Positions 63,407-64,000 of a stretch of 64,000 bases of DNA are shown here, in pieces. The notes beneath the pieces were generated by a model, which saw only the letters and a program-made list of their open reading frames with translations, made no database searches and had not been told where the DNA came from. Positions within the stretch are counted from its first letter, which is position 1. Each line of letters opens with the position of its first letter. Made by a program: the position numbers and the translations under genes. Source of the stretch: a candidate division WOR-3 bacterium (lineage in GTDB: Bacteria > Hydrothermota > Tepidihabitantia > SM23-42 > JAOAFX01); assembly GCA_039802005.1 (NCBI GenBank), contig JBDRVV010000006.1, positions 1-64,000 on the forward strand. Direction: 5' to 3'.

Positions 63407-64000
63407 ATGCCAAAATTTAAATATAGTCCACTGGTTAAATTGGTAATGCCAGAAATTAAAGAAGCAATCAATGAGAAAAACTGGCATGTTTTAAAAGATT
63501 TTATTTCCACTTGGGAACCAGTAGATATCATTGAGCTATTTAAAGAACTTAATCCCAATGATATGCTTATAATCTTCTTACTCCTTCCAACAAAATTACA
63601 ATCAGCAATATTTGCCAAATTTGATGCTAATGCTCAGGAAAATATTCTTAAAAGTCTAAACGAGCAGCAGGTCAAACAGATTCTTTCTGAAATCAAACCC
63701 GATGATAGAACCGAATTGTTTGAAGAGTTGCCGCCGGATTTAATCCGTAAATTGCTTGATATTCTATCATTAGAGGATAGGAAAGAAGTTCTTCAGTTGC
63801 TCGCATATCCCAAAGATAGTGTGGGTAGGTTACTAACCCCTGATTATGTGGCGGTAAAACCTACGTGGACAATAATCGAGACTATGGAGTACATCCGCAA
63901 ATATGGCAAAGATGCAGAGACCATTAATGTAGTTTATGTGGTGGATGATAGTGGCAAATTACTTGATGATATTCCAATAAGAAAATTGATACTTGCTGAA
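63407..64000 (+). CDS. mgtE: magnesium transporter MgtE, N-terminal part
   Basis: The first 198 residues; the gene runs past the window end. Residues about 30-130 form the MgtE N domain, a helical superhelix with repeated ELFKELNPNDM and ELFEELPPDLIRKLL motifs that senses cytosolic magnesium. A CBS domain begins about residue 135 (YPKDSVGRLLTPDYVAVKPTWT). The membrane channel would follow outside the window. The ATG at 63407 has GAGG 5 bases before it; an AAAGGAG site further up is too distant. Confidence 0.88.
   Translation, partial: MPKFKYSPLVKLVMPEIKEAINEKNWHVLKDFISTWEPVDIIELFKELNPNDMLIIFLLLPTKLQSAIFAKFDANAQENILKSLNEQQVKQILSEIKPDDRTELFEELPPDLIRKLLDILSLEDRKEVLQLLAYPKDSVGRLLTPDYVAVKPTWTIIETMEYIRKYGKDAETINVVYVVDDSGKLLDDIPIRKLILAE

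Overview
The window looks like an origin-proximal stretch of an AT-rich, diderm bacterial chromosome. dnaA-dnaN lies at 52.4-55.0 kb with consensus DnaA boxes directly before dnaA, and a perfect parS palindrome lies at 27.1 kb. The outer envelope is indicated by two small beta-barrel proteins ending in Phe, several lipoprotein signals, an RlpA protein and a metallopeptidase with a tail resembling a type IX secretion sorting signal. Energy genes are a V/A-type ATPase with a sodium-type c-ring and a 2-oxoacid:ferredoxin oxidoreductase. Together these suggest an anaerobic lineage near the FCB group, such as candidate division WOR-3; that placement is inference, not a measured match.

Layout. 0-1.5 kb: end of a PD40 propeller gene, a Tyr/Arg-rich small gene, and a 775-bp spacer with palindromes and two DnaA boxes. 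1.5-2.7 kb: L-serine dehydratase. 2.8-11.5 kb: complete V-type ATPase operon in the order C-F-A-B-D-G/H-I-K-E. 11.6-14.2 kb: AcoR-like sigma-54 activator behind an attenuator-like leader, then a small membrane protein. 14.3-17.1 kb: korDABC on the minus strand. 17.1-23.8 kb: aroF-pheA-aroA-trpE-trpG-hisD, preceded by a leader peptide rich in Phe, Tyr, Trp and His codons that runs into a long hairpin. 23.8-27.8 kb: secreted proteins, tRNA-Gln(CUG), OsmC, two thioredoxin-fold proteins, parS and a barrel protein. 27.8-32.5 kb: dnaE, a zinc-ribbon protein, mglA-mglB. 32.6-41.0 kb: lipoprotein, birA, coaX, tsaE, tsaB, rimI, a large cyclase-ATPase-TPR protein and class II aldolase. 41.1-46.9 kb: a DUF4242-like frame broken by TGA, a lipoprotein, a polyferredoxin/DUF362 pair, PhzF-like and HD-GYP genes. 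47-52.1 kb: PQQ-propeller protein, pth, rplY, prs, tRNA-Gln(UUG), ispE, rlpA. 52.1-55.5 kb: origin region, dnaA, dnaN and a barrel gene. 55.5-58.9 kb: a 23S-5S operon with its own tandem promoters and no 16S. 59-64 kb: Mrp ATPase, a DUF123 nuclease, a TrmO-OsmC fusion, an unknown gene, a K+/H+ antiporter and the start of mgtE.

Two themes cross the window. First, promoters are easy to read (TTGACA or TTGATT, 16 bp, TATAAT), and in many cases the start codon lies 6-8 bases past the -10 with no ribosome binding site, so leaderless mRNAs appear common; genes inside operons instead carry strong AAGGAGG sites. Second, regulation by the 5' leader is visible at the aromatic/histidine operon, the AcoR-like regulator and perhaps dnaA. 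t6A chemistry is also represented twice: tsaE and tsaB make it, and the TrmO domain would methylate it.
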